Made by a program: the position numbers and the translations under genes. A DNA stretch of 64,000 nucleotides, taken from JBCCDY01 sp039030555 (GTDB lineage Bacteria; Bacteroidota; Bacteroidia; Cytophagales; Cyclobacteriaceae). Positions 10,404 through 19,568 of this stretch are shown piece by piece (position 1 is the first letter of the stretch; each line of letters starts with the position of its first letter). The notes under the pieces were generated by a model. That model did not search any database and was not told the DNA's origin. It saw only the letters and a list, made by a program, of their open reading frames with translations. The stretch spans positions 1 to 64,000 of the forward strand of contig JBCCDY010000012.1 of NCBI GenBank assembly GCA_039030555.1. The letters are read 5' to 3'.

Positions 10404-11148
10404 GCTTCTTAAATAAGATTTCGGGAATGTGCTTAATAATAAACATGACTAGGCTCCACCTTCTCAAGACGTATACCACATTCTGATTACGAGTGACTGC
10501 CTTAATAATAGCTTTTGAAACTTTTTCAGGTGTTGCTGTTAAAGCGTTGGGAGTGTCAATCCCCTCTATCATTTTTGTCTTAACAAAACCCGGCTTCACG
10601 GTAACCACATGAGTTCCTTTCGAATATAGTTTGTTTCTCAACCCTGAAAGATATGCTGTAAACCCCGCTTTAGCGCTTCCATAAAGATAGTTACTCCCTC
10701 TACCCCTATCACCAGCAACAGAGCTGATTCCTACAATAGTCCTGTCTTTTGCTTTAACCTGATCACTAGCTACAATATTAAGTATAGATACGGCACCAAG
10801 GAAGTTTGTAGAAATGATTTTATTTGCTTCACCCCAATCATTTTCGCCCAATTCCTGATCCCCAAGATATCCGAATGAACAAATGACAATATCGGGCGAT
10901 TCTCCAATTTTTTTATAAAAATCTTTATGACTAGCTATATCGAGTGCATCAAAAAGTTCTACAGAAACGGGCACCTCATATCGTATGATCAAGTCCGAAG
11001 CAAGAGCACTAAGTTTTTCCTGGTTTCTACCTGCCAGAATAAGACTATTACCCATTTTTGCCAAATCGGAGGCAAGTGCCTCTGCGATATCACTGTTTGC
11101 ACCAAGAATTAAAACTCTTTTTCCCTTAATAACTTTCATTTTAATCAA
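10393..11148 (-). CDS. SDR oxidoreductase, DprE2-like
   Basis: 251 residues. The Rossmann motif GANSDIAEALA lies near the N-terminus, with a YGSAKAGF-type catalytic Tyr-x-x-x-Lys and an upstream Ser in the GISSVAGDRG region. The GANSDIA form and pairing with the FAD enzyme just upstream point to the DprE2 type, which in actinobacteria reduces the 2-keto intermediate to decaprenyl-phosphoryl-arabinose. The first Met overlaps the upstream gene by 8 bases; the alternative Met4 (11139) would avoid overlap. The 3' end overlaps the convergent SGNH gene by 11 bases. SDR membership is certain; the DprE2 role is inferred from the pair and from the UbiA/HAD genes further along the locus. Confidence 0.8.
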   Translation of the reverse strand: MIKMKVIKGKRVLILGANSDIAEALASDLAKMGNSLILAGRNQEKLSALASDLIIRYEVPVSVELFDALDIASHKDFYKKIGESPDIVICSFGYLGDQELGENDWGEANKIISTNFLGAVSILNIVASDQVKAKDRTIVGISSVAGDRGRGSNYLYGSAKAGFTAYLSGLRNKLYSKGTHVVTVKPGFVKTKMIEGIDTPNALTATPEKVSKAIIKAVTRNQNVVYVLRRWSLVMFIIKHIPEILFKKLSL

Positions 11149-12469
11149 TCACAGAATTTAGAATTGATAATCGCTTTGACATTAAAGATTCAAATTTTGT
11201 ACTAACACCATATTTAAGAAGAATACTTCTAAAATTTTCGATTTCCGGATAAGTATTTAAAAACATTTCTGTTTTCATACGAGCATCTTTTGCCAAATAA
11301 ATCCTGCCACCAAAATCCTGAACTATTTTATCCAGTTCATCTAAAAAATCAAATAATCCGCGTACAATTGGAAAATCCAGTGCCAGCGTATAACCTCTCA
11401 TTGGAAATGATAATATTCCTTCTGGCTGCTCTCCAAAAATTTTTAAAACAGCAAGGAAAGAACCTAATCCACGCCTATTTATCCGACCTAATATCTTCAC
11501 CAATCCCTCCTTACCTCCTTCCATTGGAAGTACAAACTGATATTGCAGAAAACCTTTACCTCCATAGATTCTGTTCCAGTTTCCAAGCCCATCTAATGGA
11601 TAGAAAAAAGAGTTGTATCCTGAAATAAAAGTATTATCCTTTCGGTAAGTTTTTTGATAGTAGAACTCATTAAATAAACGAACTGTCAAGTTATTTAAGG
11701 CGAAATTCGGGAAATTGAAAGGTATGTTTAATTGATTCTCAGGAGCGCTATTTAATGAAGGTTTGTTTTCCAGATCATTTTGTACGGAATGTTCCCCAAG
11801 CATTACTATACCTCTTCCAAAACCTTTACCACCTTTAAGACAGTCTATCCAGGCTACAGAATAGGTATAACTACTGAATTCATTTAAATACCCCACCAGC
11901 GAATCAAGGTCAGGGGCTTTGATCTGCCTCTGAGTAATACGGTCTGATTCTATTTTTTTTAATTTTAAAGAAACGTTTAGGATCACACCTGTTAATCCCA
12001 TTCCACCACATGTCGCATGGAATAGATCCGAATTCTCTGTTTTGCTGCAACGAATCACTTCTCCTGTAGTGATCATTAGATCAAATGAAGCGATATGTCT
12101 TGAAATTGAACCTTCCAAATGGTGATTTTTTCCATGTACATCTGAAGCCACCGCTCCACCTATAGTGATATATTTCGTGCCAGGGGTAACAGGCAGGAAC
12201 CAACCTTTTGGTATCACTACATTTAGTATCTCACTTAGTAAAACCCCACTCTGAGCGCTGATTATTCCATTATTCTTATCAAAGAATAAAAACTTGTTGT
12301 ACTCCAAGCTAGAACAAATACGGTCTCCTAATGATGCATCTCCATAGCTTTTACCTGCCCCTCTCATGATAAAATTCTGATTAGAGTATCTCTTTTCTAT
12401 CTCTGAGGGGCTAATTAGATTCGTTTTTTCAGCAGTTACGTTTGGATAATTGTTCCAGTTAGATATCAT
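11141..12469 (-). CDS. FAD-binding oxidoreductase, DprE1-like
   Basis: 442 residues of the FAD-linked oxidase family (VAO/PCMH type). The FAD-binding PP-loop reads RGAGKSYGDASLGD near residues 36-49, and a second FAD contact GGAVASDVHGKNHH lies near 103-116; both are very close to the form known in DprE1, the epimerase-oxidase acting on decaprenyl-phosphoryl-ribose. The C-terminal third carries an AKDARM segment also typical of that subfamily. It is read first, with the DprE2-like SDR overlapping its stop, so the two products are probably made together. The alternative is another sugar-alcohol oxidase of the same superfamily. The subfamily assignment is good; the substrate in this organism is inferred. 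Confidence 0.8.
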   Translation of the reverse strand: MISNWNNYPNVTAEKTNLISPSEIEKRYSNQNFIMRGAGKSYGDASLGDRICSSLEYNKFLFFDKNNGIISAQSGVLLSEILNVVIPKGWFLPVTPGTKYITIGGAVASDVHGKNHHLEGSISRHIASFDLMITTGEVIRCSKTENSDLFHATCGGMGLTGVILNVSLKLKKIESDRITQRQIKAPDLDSLVGYLNEFSSYTYSVAWIDCLKGGKGFGRGIVMLGEHSVQNDLENKPSLNSAPENQLNIPFNFPNFALNNLTVRLFNEFYYQKTYRKDNTFISGYNSFFYPLDGLGNWNRIYGGKGFLQYQFVLPMEGGKEGLVKILGRINRRGLGSFLAVLKIFGEQPEGILSFPMRGYTLALDFPIVRGLFDFLDELDKIVQDFGGRIYLAKDARMKTEMFLNTYPEIENFRSILLKYGVSTKFESLMSKRLSILNSVID

Positions 12470-12562
12470 GTCTTTTACTACTCAAATCCTTATCGCATAA
12501 ACATTATGAAAATTAGTATATAGAATGGCTTTTAACGAGTTTTGTGCGATTTACTTAAACTT

Positions 12563-13633
12563 ATGAACGAACCTAAAAGCCAGTCAAAAGGTTTTTTGCC
12601 ATATATCCATCACTTCAGAGGTTTTGCTATACTTCTTATTGTAGGTCTTCATACTGCAACTTCATTTAGTTGGAATAATCCGCTTTCAAGAAAACTGATT
12701 GTTTCAGTTGCTAATAATGGAACAGTACTATTTGTATTTATTGCGGGATTCTTGTTTTATCATCTTTTCAACAAGAAGTTTGATTATCAAACCTATCTGA
12801 GGAAAAAACTCCTTTACGTAATACTTCCCTATTTAATCATCTCCATTTTCCCAATAATAGATAAACTTTTTCTGGATGCTGGAAATCATTGGTGGATGAA
12901 TGACGAATTTGATTCCCTACACGCAAGTATGAAAGTTTTGTATATGTTGGCCACAGGACGTCATTTTGGTGTTTTATGGTTTATACCCATGATCTCTATT
13001 TTTTACCTATTGGCCCCTTTTATTCTTGCTTACTCAAAACTTAAACTTTCTGATTACATCACTCCTATCATCTGCATTGCCGGCTTATTTACGGTTAGAT
13101 TTGGGTATCATTCAAACATTTTATTATCATTTATTCATTTCTTTCCAATATATCTCTTTGGAATCTGGGTCTCAAAACGAAAGGGTAGTTTACTCCTAAA
13201 GAATGCCCAACTAACCATGGTAATACTTTCTGTATATATTATTATGACTACACTAGAAATAAAAGACATTATACCTTTAAGTGATTATATAAGTCTTAGA
13301 GATGCCCAAGAGTATATTTTTGTTTTCAACATAAGCAAGTTAAAAGCGATGCTCTTGAGTTTTGGTATGACCTTGATTTTCTTCCAGGTTCAAAATAAAA
13401 GATTTCATTTTCTTGAGAAACTTGGAGATTATAGCTTTGGAATCTTCTTTTTACATCTTTATTTCATTAACGTATTCAGAATTTTACTACCGAAACTTAC
13501 ACTTACTGATTTTGAATTAACCATCATTACTTATGCAGTATACCTTTCATTAGTAACTGGCCTCTGCTTATTAGTTGTGAGAATTATAAAACACATTTTT
13601 AAGGCTAGGAGCAGATTAATAATTGGTAGCTAA
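12563..13633 (+). CDS. Acyltransferase 3 family membrane protein
   Basis: About 356 residues with ten or so membrane helices. The N-terminus has the family signature HHFRGFAILLIVGLH (His and Arg of the catalytic region), and GVLWFIPM lies near the middle. This family O-acetylates or O-succinylates surface sugars using an acyl-CoA from the cytoplasm. I chose the ATG at 12563; an in-frame TTG at 12542 would add seven residues before it. The tail (KARSRLIIGS) resembles that of the acyltransferase at 52496 (KKSRMLVGA), so the two are probably paralogues. It is transcribed away from the DprE-like pair and ends 4 bases before the convergent flippase gene. Confidence 0.85.
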   Translation: MNEPKSQSKGFLPYIHHFRGFAILLIVGLHTATSFSWNNPLSRKLIVSVANNGTVLFVFIAGFLFYHLFNKKFDYQTYLRKKLLYVILPYLIISIFPIIDKLFLDAGNHWWMNDEFDSLHASMKVLYMLATGRHFGVLWFIPMISIFYLLAPFILAYSKLKLSDYITPIICIAGLFTVRFGYHSNILLSFIHFFPIYLFGIWVSKRKGSLLLKNAQLTMVILSVYIIMTTLEIKDIIPLSDYISLRDAQEYIFVFNISKLKAMLLSFGMTLIFFQVQNKRFHFLEKLGDYSFGIFFLHLYFINVFRILLPKLTLTDFELTIITYAVYLSLVTGLCLLVVRIIKHIFKARSRLIIGS

Positions 13634-13637
13634 TATT

Positions 13638-14975
13638 CTATTTTTTGGAGAGTAGCTTTTCTGAAATAAGATTAGGGAATTTCAAAGCATTACTTTTCAC
13701 TTCTAATAGAATAGAAGATATTTTAACTTCATGAGTCTTATTTAGATAAACCAGTGCGATAACCGCAGTAATAAACATGGTAGTAAGTGTAGCACTGGCA
13801 GCACCGATAATACCATATGTTGGAATCGCAATTACGTTTAGAATGACATTTATAATTGCCGCAAGTATTACAAATTTCATATTCAGGCTTGCTTTTCCCA
13901 CTGCGTCAAGTACTACTCCCATTTGTTTAGTAAACGGAATAAACATCCCTAAAAAAATTGTGATTTGCAAAACAGGTGAAGTCTCTGAATACCCTTCTCC
14001 TGCCAGGAGATAGACAATATCGCTTGAAAATATAATCACAATCAGTATAAACGGAACCGTTAACAAGATAATAATAGCTACAGATTTCTCGTAAATAGGT
14101 CTAATAGCCTTCTCACCATCTAACTTGACCTTCGAAACCATCTCCGGAAAAATAATTGATGCCATAGCCATTGTCGGAACTTCAAAAAGATTAGCTATCC
14201 TCATCGCCACATTATAAGTTGCTACAGCAGCTGGATTGATAAAAGCTCCTATCATCCAAACATCTATATTTCGGAGTAACACGGCACTAAGATTAGTTCC
14301 AAGCGTATATTTCCCATAATGAAATAATTCTTTAGCCCACTTTTTTTGTATCCTGAAATTAAGTTTACTGAATTTTGAATAATAAATGAATAATACTAAT
14401 GTAGAAACGAGTGTACATAAGGCTAGTCCAATTCCGAGAGATACCAATTCTGGTCGTTTTCCCGAGATGAAGAAGTAGCCTATGAAAAGAAAAAAAAGTG
14501 TTCTTTTCACAAATTGGGCAACCATGGAAGCATCAAAACGAAAATTAGCTTTGGTGATGTAGTCAAAATGGAAAAAAAACGAAAGACAGATATTCATAAA
14601 AAAATAAATGATCAATAAATCAATCAATTCTTTTACGTCCCAAGCCAACGAAATAGGCCCAGCAAGAGCTATAATTATTAGGGTGATTACTATAGAAAAT
14701 AGGATATTAAGAGTAAGAGAGGTAGACTGAATTGAGTCTTTTTCATGGTCATCACTAGAATTAAAAAACTTTATCAATGGATTTTTAAAAAACCCGTTTC
14801 TTAAAACATCTACTAACGTAGTAATGGTCATAAAAAGCATCCATGAACCGTAGTTATACTTGTCCAGTACTCTTACAAGCATGTAAAATGTAAGAATACC
14901 AAAACCGAGCATCAGAACCCTTTCAAGAAGTGCAAATTTGCCGGATTTTAACCAATTGGATTTTTGGTTACTCAT
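13638..14975 (-). CDS. Wzx-like oligosaccharide flippase
   Basis: 445 residues, 12-14 predicted membrane helices, of the MOP/polysaccharide transporter superfamily. It begins with a helix containing LLERVLMLGFGILTFYM and a later cytoplasmic segment with a conserved NIDVWMIGAF-type motif, as in Wzx proteins that flip undecaprenyl-linked repeat units to the periplasm. The usual size is 400-500 residues. A Wzy-like polymerase (26121) and a Wzc-like co-polymerase (29223) in the same locus support Wzx/Wzy-dependent assembly. Substrate specificity cannot be read from sequence. Confidence 0.85.
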   Translation of the reverse strand: MSNQKSNWLKSGKFALLERVLMLGFGILTFYMLVRVLDKYNYGSWMLFMTITTLVDVLRNGFFKNPLIKFFNSSDDHEKDSIQSTSLTLNILFSIVITLIIIALAGPISLAWDVKELIDLLIIYFFMNICLSFFFHFDYITKANFRFDASMVAQFVKRTLFFLFIGYFFISGKRPELVSLGIGLALCTLVSTLVLFIYYSKFSKLNFRIQKKWAKELFHYGKYTLGTNLSAVLLRNIDVWMIGAFINPAAVATYNVAMRIANLFEVPTMAMASIIFPEMVSKVKLDGEKAIRPIYEKSVAIIILLTVPFILIVIIFSSDIVYLLAGEGYSETSPVLQITIFLGMFIPFTKQMGVVLDAVGKASLNMKFVILAAIINVILNVIAIPTYGIIGAASATLTTMFITAVIALVYLNKTHEVKISSILLEVKSNALKFPNLISEKLLSKK

Positions 14976-15097
14976 TAAGTTTTATTCCTGAAGTTAGGCA
15001 GACCCTGATCGAAAATGATGAATATAGCTCAGTGAATTATCTTTCTAAGCTTTGATTATTTTTAGTAAGTCGCTACTGAGCTAAAACTATGGTTTTA

Positions 15098-16366
15098 CTA
15101 ATCAATATTATCAATGAGCCAGTCCGTTTGTACTTCACCAAAACTGTCTCCATTAGTATCATACAATTTTATTGATGCTGATACTCTGATAAAACAGGTC
15201 CTTCCAGAACCATCAGGATCAGGTATACAGGCAGCACCATCTGAAGCAAATATTTCCTGATTACCCATATTGTTACCACGAGCGTAATCTGATCTAACAA
15301 GCACGGAATCCGTAGCTCCAGGGATCATATGCTGTCTATTAAGAAAATTAGTCGTCTCTCCATTTAACCTGGCATCTCCCCAAAACCATTGATATTCTCG
15401 TCTACTAACATCTTCCGGAACACCATTCTCAGCATTATAATTAAATCTTAAAAACCATCTTCCATTTTCCCTATCAAAAAAAGTAATTCTTACATCATCA
15501 TCTCCTCCATCTTCAGGCGTTGGAATTGCAACGGGCAACTGCGGTAAAGCACCGAACTCCGAATCTCCTTCAATAATTTGTTCGTATACAACAGAAGCAA
15601 CATTATCATCCAATACTCCATCTATATAACCTAATAAAAACAACTCGTAGTTTTGACCATGACCATTAGATCCAAATCCGATTCTTTCTAAAACAACATC
15701 TGTTACCTCAGGCGCAACACCCAAGCCAACATTATTATAGTACAATTGACTGTTCGGCGGATCATATTTCATTCGGATCACGGTTTTTTCAAGATACCCT
15801 GGTATACCTTCCGATTCAGGATAGTCTATTTCAGTACTATTTATCCCCCATTCGCTAAAACTTAAATTACGAAGTCTTAATCTCGGCATATTCGAACCTG
15901 GAGCAAACAGTGATTCTTGTTGAAGCGTTCTAAAAACCCTTACTACAGCCCAATATTCAAAAGGAGTTTCTCTCCTTCCATCTTCAAAGATATCTGAAAA
16001 GTAATGAGCACTCTCTACATTTGCTAGGTACATGGCGCCAGTACTCTCGAAAAAAGTAGGTGGCTGATCCGTATCAGAAGGAAACCTTGGGACTCTAATA
16101 GCGGTATCCCTCTCACTTGCTTCTAAACCTCTAAATATGATATCAGGACTGTTGCCAAATTCATCTTCAATCACACGAACCGGGCTTTCATCGAAAACAC
16201 GGGTAGATTTTTGTTCATCAACAAAGCCATTAGCAGGAACATAAACACTTGTAAACAATGAATCAATCAAATTCACAGTTTCATCTATTTCAGGTAACCC
16301 TGGGTCATCTGAACATGAAAAAAAAGACAGGGAAGCAAAAATTACGATGTATAACAGCTTTTCCAT
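15098..16366 (-). CDS. Uncharacterised lipoprotein
   Basis: 422 residues from the ATG at 16366. An upstream ATG at 16399 would add 11 residues ahead of the signal peptide and is less likely. The N-terminus is a lipoprotein signal with Cys18 (SFFSC). The mature part is acidic, beta-rich and free of further cysteines except two near the C-terminus (CIPD and TCFIRV). I do not recognise the family. It lies upstream of the flippase and downstream of the GMC oxidoreductase on the same strand, so it may be carried on the same transcript. It may be a surface-exposed lipoprotein linked to the polymer, but nothing in the sequence demonstrates a function. Confidence 0.75.
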   Translation of the reverse strand: MEKLLYIVIFASLSFFSCSDDPGLPEIDETVNLIDSLFTSVYVPANGFVDEQKSTRVFDESPVRVIEDEFGNSPDIIFRGLEASERDTAIRVPRFPSDTDQPPTFFESTGAMYLANVESAHYFSDIFEDGRRETPFEYWAVVRVFRTLQQESLFAPGSNMPRLRLRNLSFSEWGINSTEIDYPESEGIPGYLEKTVIRMKYDPPNSQLYYNNVGLGVAPEVTDVVLERIGFGSNGHGQNYELFLLGYIDGVLDDNVASVVYEQIIEGDSEFGALPQLPVAIPTPEDGGDDDVRITFFDRENGRWFLRFNYNAENGVPEDVSRREYQWFWGDARLNGETTNFLNRQHMIPGATDSVLVRSDYARGNNMGNQEIFASDGAACIPDPDGSGRTCFIRVSASIKLYDTNGDSFGEVQTDWLIDNID

Positions 16367-16451
16367 AAGGAGGGAATTGATTTGTTGGCTTTCAATCATA
16401 ATGATACAAAATTAAGTGTTTCTCTAAAAGCGAATGAAAGCTTCTTTAATT

Positions 16452-18155
16452 CTACAAATCACCTTTTTTTAAATGATCAGCCGCATATTGACAGGCTCTG
16501 GCAGTTAGTGCCATATATGTCAATGATGGATTCTGACAACCTGAAGAAGTCATGGAACTACCATCTGTAATAAATACATTTTTAACATCATGCATTTGGT
16601 TGTGAGCATTTAAAACAGACGTAGCTGGATCTTTACCCATTCGAACAGTTCCCATTTCATGTACTACCGAACCACCAGGTTTTTTATAATCTAGTATTTC
16701 AATGTCTTTAAATCCCGATTTAGTTAGCATTTCTTCCGCACTATTTTTAGCATCCTCTCTCATGATGCTTTCATTTTTACCATACTTGAAGTAGATTTTA
16801 ACCAAAGGAATTCCCCACTGATCTTTTTTGGTTGGGTGTAACTCAACTCTATTGTAATAATTCGGAAGTGTTTCTCCCATTGCTGTTATCCAAATCGACC
16901 ATGGGCCCGGCTTTGTAAGTTTATCTTTAAAATCAGCACCAAATCCCTGATTCGACTTGAGGTTATCTTGCCAATTAAGCCTTTCTCCCCTACCATTAAA
17001 GCTAAATCCTCGAATGTAATCCTGTCTTTTTGAGTTATCATCAATATTCCGGAATCGCGGAACGTATATTCCAGCTGGTCGCCTGCCATAATAATAAGTA
17101 TCACTAAACCCTAAATGTATGCCTCTTGCACCAGCTCCTATAAAGTGGTCCATGAGATTATGCCCAACCTGGCCGCTACTGTTTCCTAACCCCTTTGGGA
17201 ATACGTCCGATTTTGAGTTTAAAAGCAATGCTGCCGTTGCAATAGTACTTGCATTTATGAAAATAATTCTCGCATTGAATTCTTCTACAGTTTTCGTTTT
17301 TGAGTCTATAACCATAACACCAGTAGCCTTTGCATGCTCTTTATCGTACAAAACTTCTATTACAATCTTATCAGACATTAGAGTAAGATTTCCTGTTCTG
17401 AATGCGGCTGGTAAAGTGGAAGAATTACTGCTGAAGTATGCTCCATAAGGACATCCTCTGCTGCATAAATTTCTATACTGACATGGAGATCTTCCTGATA
17501 GCGGTTTTGTAAGATTCGCCGTTCTCCCTATTGTTGCTATCCTATCGCCAAATTTTTCTTTTAGCTGCGCATTAAAGTGTTTTTCTATGCAGTTCATTTC
17601 CATGGGAGGCAAAAAACTACCATCAGGTAAGTGTGAAAGGCCTTCCTTTTTACCACTGATGCCTACGAACTTTTCCACATAATCGTACCATGGTGCTAAA
17701 TCTTTATATCGAATCGGCCAGTCCACGCCTACCCCGTCTTTCAGATTTGCTTCGAAATCGAGATCGCTCATTCGGTAGCACTGCCTGCCCCATATCAATG
17801 AACGACCCCCAACTTGATACCCTCTGATCCATCGAAATGGATCTTCCTGAATATAGGGATGCTCGGAATCGCTAACATAAAAGTGTTTGTTACCACTAGT
17901 ATAGGATGTACTTTGTACCGGGTCCTTTTGTTTGTCTTTGTTCGGTGTTCTTAATCTGTCCTCAAATTCCCATGGATGTTTGAATGCAGTCTTGTAATCA
18001 ACTACATGCTTTACATCTCTTCCTCTTTCAAGAACCAATGTTTTTAAACCTCTTTCACAAAGTTCCTTCGCAGCCCACCCGCCACTAATTCCAGACCCAA
18101 TAACTATTGCATCATATGATACCATATTACTTTTTTTTACTCCATTGAGGTACAT
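16452..18155 (-). CDS. GMC family FAD-dependent oxidoreductase
   Basis: 567 residues. The dinucleotide-binding motif GSGISGGWAAKEL is near residues 17-29, followed by VLERGRD. The FAD-contact region GGRSLIWGRQCYRM is near 115-130, and the C-terminal GMC motif contains HEMGTVRMG, then VTDGSSM and GCQNPSL, providing the His/Asn catalytic pair. A Cys-rich CxxxCxxGCPYGA segment lies near 225-237, as in the gluconate/sorbitol dehydrogenase branch. The gene 6 bases upstream encodes the small subunit typical of this branch. It probably oxidises a sugar or polyol in the periplasm or at the membrane. ATG at 18155 is used; ATG 18125 (residue 11) is an alternative start. Confidence 0.88.
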   Translation of the reverse strand: MYLNGVKKSNMVSYDAIVIGSGISGGWAAKELCERGLKTLVLERGRDVKHVVDYKTAFKHPWEFEDRLRTPNKDKQKDPVQSTSYTSGNKHFYVSDSEHPYIQEDPFRWIRGYQVGGRSLIWGRQCYRMSDLDFEANLKDGVGVDWPIRYKDLAPWYDYVEKFVGISGKKEGLSHLPDGSFLPPMEMNCIEKHFNAQLKEKFGDRIATIGRTANLTKPLSGRSPCQYRNLCSRGCPYGAYFSSNSSTLPAAFRTGNLTLMSDKIVIEVLYDKEHAKATGVMVIDSKTKTVEEFNARIIFINASTIATAALLLNSKSDVFPKGLGNSSGQVGHNLMDHFIGAGARGIHLGFSDTYYYGRRPAGIYVPRFRNIDDNSKRQDYIRGFSFNGRGERLNWQDNLKSNQGFGADFKDKLTKPGPWSIWITAMGETLPNYYNRVELHPTKKDQWGIPLVKIYFKYGKNESIMREDAKNSAEEMLTKSGFKDIEILDYKKPGGSVVHEMGTVRMGKDPATSVLNAHNQMHDVKNVFITDGSSMTSSGCQNPSLTYMALTARACQYAADHLKKGDL

Positions 18156-18161
18156 GAGGAA

Positions 18162-18734
18162 TTACTTGGTTACCCAACATTTCTGACCAGCATCAATAGA
18201 ATGACACCCCGAATAACGTGTGGGAATATGAACATATTCAAGCCCCAATTTTGCACCAACCTCGGAAGTGCAGTACCCAATAGTCGTATATTCTTTAAGA
18301 GCCTCAAAAAAAGATTTTCCAAAAACTTTAGTGTATATCTTACCTATTAAGCCTGAATAACTTCTCGAATTTTTTTCAAAATATCTTAGGATTTCAGTTT
18401 TAGAGGACTCATCACAATTTTCAAAATCGCATTTGTAATTTTCAATGGTATAATTACTCAGCTCCTTAAGGCCTCGAATAAAATTGTTTTGCGTACCTGT
18501 ATCTGAGTTGTTCAGTATTGTGTGGATAATAAAATCCGAAACGTTCGCTTCCTTAGCTCCTGGCGTATCAGTAGTGGGGATGATTATTTCTGCGAGTTGA
18601 TTAATAAGATTATTCTTGTTTTCCAAAAAAGCAAAATCTGGTAAACTAAATAATTTAAACGCTGAATAACCTGAATAAGAAATCACTCCGCCTCCTAGAA
18701 TTGCTATACCAAAAAGGGCTTTTCTTCTTTTCAT
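18162..18734 (-). CDS. Gluconate 2-dehydrogenase subunit 3 family protein
   Basis: 190 residues. The N-terminus MKRRKALFGIAILGGG is a twin-arginine-like signal or anchor, followed by the family core around LAEIIIPTTDTPGAKEA and two conserved Cys near the end (SGCHS and QKCWV). Subunit 3 proteins accompany GMC-type flavoprotein dehydrogenases and are thought to help their export or maturation. No cytochrome c subunit is encoded next to it here, unlike the classical three-subunit enzyme. It lies 6 bases before the GMC gene on the same strand, clearly one unit. The physiological substrate is unknown. Confidence 0.85.
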   Translation of the reverse strand: MKRRKALFGIAILGGGVISYSGYSAFKLFSLPDFAFLENKNNLINQLAEIIIPTTDTPGAKEANVSDFIIHTILNNSDTGTQNNFIRGLKELSNYTIENYKCDFENCDESSKTEILRYFEKNSRSYSGLIGKIYTKVFGKSFFEALKEYTTIGYCTSEVGAKLGLEYVHIPTRYSGCHSIDAGQKCWVTK

Positions 18735-18777
18735 TTTGACAATAAGGAAAGAGACAATTTACATAATCCCAAGCAAA

Positions 18778-19545
18778 TCAAGGTTTTAGGAAGAAATAAT
18801 CATAATTGAACTTCAGATTTCTGTAGATGTTTCTCAAAAATGCGATGACACTATTATCACTTCTTTTCCAGTTTGTCCGATCATTCAGCATAGTACTAGG
18901 TTCTTCATTTGTATTACCGTGATGAAAAAGACTTTTATGTTCATCATAGAAAAGAGATTTTCCCTTGTTTTTTAAAAAAGACATAACCATCCTATATTCT
19001 GATTGCTCAGGGTTGCAATCTTCAGCATACCTTCCAAATTTTTGAAAAAAATTAGATCTTCTTAAGTGTGGGTGATCATTGTATTTATAAAATTTTCTGT
19101 AGCCCTTTTTAAATAATGAAAAATCCATCATTGAAAACCCACTTTTATAAGGCTTTAAATAAGGATATTTTCCAAATGAGTGAAATCTTACCAAGTCTAA
19201 TTCTTCATCTGAATTCATAAAAACTAATGCATTTTCAAATGCAGGCTTGAATGCTTCCTGAGGTATAAAATCTTCTTGAACGTATAGCGTATAAGGTAGT
19301 GTAACGTTATCCTGTCCTTTATTAAGATTATTGCCTAAACCACCATTTTGTTTGGCTTTTACCAACTTAAAATCATAATCTTGTTTCAGCTCTTCAAGTA
19401 CTTTAATATGCTCCTCCTCACTAGCATCATCAGAGACTATAATTTCGCCAAACTCAATATTTAAATCTTTAAAAGTTTTAAACTGGCGTTCAAGCGATTT
19501 GCTTCTGTTAAAATGTGTTACTAGAAGGGCTACGTTTGAGTACAT
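18778..19545 (-). CDS. Glycosyltransferase family 2
   Basis: 255 residues with a GT-A fold start VALLVTHFNRSKSL, a nucleotide-sugar contact IIVSDDASEEEH and a QNGGLGNNLNKG segment, all typical of GT2. The DxD-like position reads YVQEDF. No membrane helices are apparent, so it should act at the inner face of the membrane, adding one sugar to the lipid-linked repeat unit. It lies 23 bases downstream of another GT2 gene on the same strand. Donor and linkage are unknown. Confidence 0.85.
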   Translation of the reverse strand: MYSNVALLVTHFNRSKSLERQFKTFKDLNIEFGEIIVSDDASEEEHIKVLEELKQDYDFKLVKAKQNGGLGNNLNKGQDNVTLPYTLYVQEDFIPQEAFKPAFENALVFMNSDEELDLVRFHSFGKYPYLKPYKSGFSMMDFSLFKKGYRKFYKYNDHPHLRRSNFFQKFGRYAEDCNPEQSEYRMVMSFLKNKGKSLFYDEHKSLFHHGNTNEEPSTMLNDRTNWKRSDNSVIAFLRNIYRNLKFNYDYFFLKP

Positions 19546-19568
19546 ATTCTTTTAAAAATCTGATTAAA

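Noticed and set aside
15025..15083. 9-bp inverted repeat TAGCTCAGT / ACTGAGCTA with 41-base spacing between the lipoprotein and flippase genes
   Set aside because: Too short for such a spacing and no T tract; probably chance or a weak processing site.
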